In this document: piece by piece, positions 61,637 to 64,000 of the stretch
Position numbering within the stretch: the first letter of the stretch is position 1
Layout of the letters: the number at the start of each line of letters is the position of its first letter
Assembly (NCBI GenBank): GCA_002839375.1
Contig: PGXY01000007.1
Location: 186,001-250,000 of the forward strand
Length of the DNA: 64,000 nucleotides
Direction: 5' to 3'
From: Spirochaetae bacterium HGW-Spirochaetae-1
GTDB taxonomy: Bacteria; Spirochaetota; UBA4802; UBA5550
Notes under the pieces: generated by a model
Seen by the model: only the letters and a program-made list of their open reading frames with translations
Database searches by the model: none
Told to the model about the DNA's origin: nothing
Translations under genes and position numbers: made by a program

Positions 61637-63865
61637 TTACACATTTGTAAAGCCCTTCATCCTGTGCTTCATATCCTCCGCCGAGACTGACAGTTTCTCC
61701 GACACCTCCGACACCTCAATGGCTCCCGAGGCGATCGTTTGCGTCAGATGATTGATATTGGAAATGGAATGCGCTACCTCGGCTATAGCACGCATCTGCT
61801 CAGTGGTTGACGTTCTGATTTCCTCGGATTTATGTTTCAGATCCGAGGCTTTTTCATCAACAGTCAGGTTGATGGATACCTGTTGACGCATAATCTCTTC
61901 TATTTCCGCCATCCGGGCCAGGATCGCTTTAATATTATTCATATTCTCGCCGATGACGGAGACCGTCTCGCCGACATTAGTCATACCGGTGCCCACGTCC
62001 CTTTCAGTAGCATTTATAAGCTGAAAAATCTCCTTGAGGCTTTCCCCCGTCCTGTCTGAAAGCTTCGATATCTCGTCGGCAACAACAGCGAAACCTCTCC
62101 CGGCTTCTCCCGCCCGTGCAGCCTCAATGGCAGCGTTAAGCGAGAGGAGGCGTATCTTGTCTGAAATGTCATCAATTACATCAACAATCTGAGTCATTTT
62201 TTTTGAACTTTCACTGATGGCGCCCATGGTCTCGTTCATCCTGGAAAGCGATTCCTCACCGGACTTCGACTTGTTCCGCGTCTCCTCGGAGAGACGAGTC
62301 GTATCCTCAATACGCTTCTTCATGGCGTCAATGGACTCGGACAACTGTGCGATACTCTGTATAAACACTGTGACGCTGTCGAACTGCATTTCGACGTTTT
62401 TATCGACCAGCTCCATGCTCGCCGTTACCTCCTCTATCGATGATGTGATCTCCTCCACGGCTGCCGCCTGGCTCTGCGTGTTTTCCGAAAAGAGATCCAT
62501 CATGTCTGCCAGCCTGACCGAGGTCTGTGCCAGGCCGTCCGACACATCGGTTGTCGACGACATGAGGTCCCTGATTGTAAAATACTGCCTGCCGGTTTTT
62601 TCAGAAAGCTGTTCGGCTGTTTTCAGTGCACGGGCGTTCCAGCGGGCAATTATGACAGACTGGCTGAATACAAAAGCAGCAAGCCCGTAATGTGCGAGTA
62701 TTGGTGTGGAAATGATTCGCTGGTTAGCAAGAATGTCGTTTGCGACTGTAAGAAAGAAGATGAAGCCGCCGGCAAGGGCAATCCACGGGGATGTTCTCTT
62801 TTCCTTCAGCCCTATCGCAGCCAGACGCACTACAAGGTAGATAAAGGCGATGGGGGTAATAAGGTTAAAATAGGTCATGCCCTGCGTAAAATAGAATTCG
62901 GGAATGAACACCGTCAGGGAAAAAATAGTACTAATGGCGATAATTGCAAAAAATACAACCCGATGAAAAAGCCCTGGGAACAGGCGATCAAAAAACAGAG
63001 CGAAGGAGGCAACACCGGAAAAATAGGTGAGATATTCGAGCCTGATCAGCACACCGTAGCTGTGAAGGCCGGGGAGCATGCTTTCAAAGTACCTGCCGGT
63101 GATTATCGTTCGCATTGTTATAGTGATACAGAAAACAGCAAACCACAGTGGAGCCTTTTCCGCAGGACGAAGCAGGAACAAAAAAATGTGATACAGAGCG
63201 AAAATGAATATGATCCCAACGATGAAAAAGTCCGCCACGGTGCTTTTCAGCGTATGGCTTTCAATTGAATGCGCCATACCCAGAAGCGGAGCATGGGAAG
63301 GCCCGCCACGGCTGTGAGAGTAATTACTTACCTGAAAATAGAGGTCTGCTTCGTCCGACGGAGGCAGCATGCCTCGCGAGGATAGATACTGAGGCACAGA
63401 GGTTTCATCCGTTTCCCCGACCGTACCTCCCGAAATGATTTTTTCCAATACACCGGACTTTCTGTCATGGTAGTATACAGCATATGATGTCTTGGCCTCT
63501 TTAAGAAAGATCACAAGCGGTTCTTTCTGCGCAGCTGTCCCGGGAGGCAACAATAACCTGAGACGGAAGGTCACGTAACCGCGGCTCTCGAGTTTCAAGC
63601 CGTTTTTAATGACATACCCCTTCCATTTTCCCGGTATATGGAAATAACCGTCGGGTACTATGCTTGTACCAATGCCTTCTTCCGCACCGGTGAGAAGCTT
63701 CCCCCAGTACATCTCCCACGGTCCTTCAAGACTGACGGTCCCGTTCTTTTCAAAATCCCAACCTCGCAGATTGAGAATGCCATCGCGGATATCCGGCTGT
63801 CGGGAAACGGCATACGCCGCAGGAGAGATCAGCAGACAGAACACAATGACGATCGATTTTTTCAT
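61637..63865 (-). CDS. Methyl-accepting chemotaxis protein with 7TMR-DISM sensor
   Basis: 742 residues from the ATG at 63865, set by GAGAGG upstream (a longer frame from 63886 contains that site). Signal peptide (about 1-20), a periplasmic jelly-roll domain with GWDFEKNGTVSLEGPWEMYW (about 35-180), seven membrane segments (about 205-405), then a long cytoplasmic helical domain with the conserved MCP tip IRLLSLNAAIEAARAGEAGRGFAVVADEI (about 585-615). There is no HAMP domain. It would report an extracellular ligand to CheA. No che genes are nearby. Confidence 0.92.
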   Translation of the reverse strand: MKKSIVIVFCLLISPAAYAVSRQPDIRDGILNLRGWDFEKNGTVSLEGPWEMYWGKLLTGAEEGIGTSIVPDGYFHIPGKWKGYVIKNGLKLESRGYVTFRLRLLLPPGTAAQKEPLVIFLKEAKTSYAVYYHDRKSGVLEKIISGGTVGETDETSVPQYLSSRGMLPPSDEADLYFQVSNYSHSRGGPSHAPLLGMAHSIESHTLKSTVADFFIVGIIFIFALYHIFLFLLRPAEKAPLWFAVFCITITMRTIITGRYFESMLPGLHSYGVLIRLEYLTYFSGVASFALFFDRLFPGLFHRVVFFAIIAISTIFSLTVFIPEFYFTQGMTYFNLITPIAFIYLVVRLAAIGLKEKRTSPWIALAGGFIFFLTVANDILANQRIISTPILAHYGLAAFVFSQSVIIARWNARALKTAEQLSEKTGRQYFTIRDLMSSTTDVSDGLAQTSVRLADMMDLFSENTQSQAAAVEEITSSIEEVTASMELVDKNVEMQFDSVTVFIQSIAQLSESIDAMKKRIEDTTRLSEETRNKSKSGEESLSRMNETMGAISESSKKMTQIVDVIDDISDKIRLLSLNAAIEAARAGEAGRGFAVVADEISKLSDRTGESLKEIFQLINATERDVGTGMTNVGETVSVIGENMNNIKAILARMAEIEEIMRQQVSINLTVDEKASDLKHKSEEIRTSTTEQMRAIAEVAHSISNINHLTQTIASGAIEVSEVSEKLSVSAEDMKHRMKGFTNV

Positions 63866-64000
63866 ATGGATGCCTCTCATACTCACCTGCTATTTATTGC
63901 AGTCTTACTGCTCCTTCGGAATGTGCCCTTAGATACTGCTTATATTATGTATCGGTATACAGGAAGTATAATATAAACGGTATCAAATTAAAGCATTTTT

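Noticed and set aside
1-64000. Prophage, CRISPR array, toxin-antitoxin or defence island
   Set aside because: No integrase, phage structural genes, direct-repeat array, cas genes or recognisable toxin-antitoxin pair were seen; the gene content is housekeeping, envelope and signalling.

Overview
The window looks like an ordinary chromosomal stretch of a diderm bacterium, most likely a free-living member of the Spirochaetota (Leptospirales-like). This is inferred from the mix of genes: two sensors with the 7TMR-DISM layout, a FapA/DUF342 polymer protein, an LIC_12708-like propeller lipoprotein, ribonuclease Y, and several large proteins without recognisable domains. An outer membrane is implied by a TonB-dependent receptor, a second beta-barrel protein and many lipoproteins. 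I see no rRNA, tRNA, CRISPR array, prophage or transposase.

Left part (1-10 kb): a truncated unknown gene, a MoxR-type AAA+ ATPase and a metallopeptidase/VWA protein that probably act together but are split by an antisense pair (family 2 glycosyltransferase plus membrane-anchored thioredoxin-like protein). Then come a threonine/serine dehydratase-type enzyme, a protein built of 28-residue repeats, a CoA-transferase and two paralogous small lipoproteins.

10-19.6 kb (all minus strand): a compact exbB-exbD-exbD-tonB-receptor operon with 1-3 nt gaps, a beta-barrel outer membrane protein with its own terminator, and a two-gene unit of a propeller lipoprotein and the bifunctional NAD(P)HX repair enzyme.

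19.8-28.4 kb: an acyl-CoA dehydrogenase and a TetR regulator, a DISM-type diguanylate cyclase, and the most unusual unit: two paralogous class III aminotransferases, the second lacking the PLP lysine, followed by a zinc-type dehydrogenase. A perfect 25-bp palindrome sits over the putative promoter of this unit.

28.4-46 kb: DAHP synthase, purQ and a PurS-fused purL, an Lrp-type regulator, fdhE and tatA, a FapA-type protein, yhbY, a GH18 lipoprotein, a small possibly LSm-like protein, a Tat-signal flavodoxin-ferredoxin, pcm, a CheY-like receiver, a 618-residue unknown protein, an FmdB zinc ribbon, a radical SAM protein and a beta-lactamase-fold protein.

46-64 kb: a small Cys-rich membrane protein, a GPH-type transporter, hslO, ymdB, rny, coaD, a nitroreductase-like protein, a second beta-lactamase-fold lipoprotein, a tight group of membrane protein, yjbQ, tatD and tcdA, then mgtE, an unknown exported protein, a degenerate receiver fused to an anti-sigma-type ATPase, and a DISM-type chemotaxis receptor.

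Several families of short non-coding palindromic repeats lie in the intergenic regions. The start codons given here were chosen by Shine-Dalgarno position where the longest frame was not convincing.
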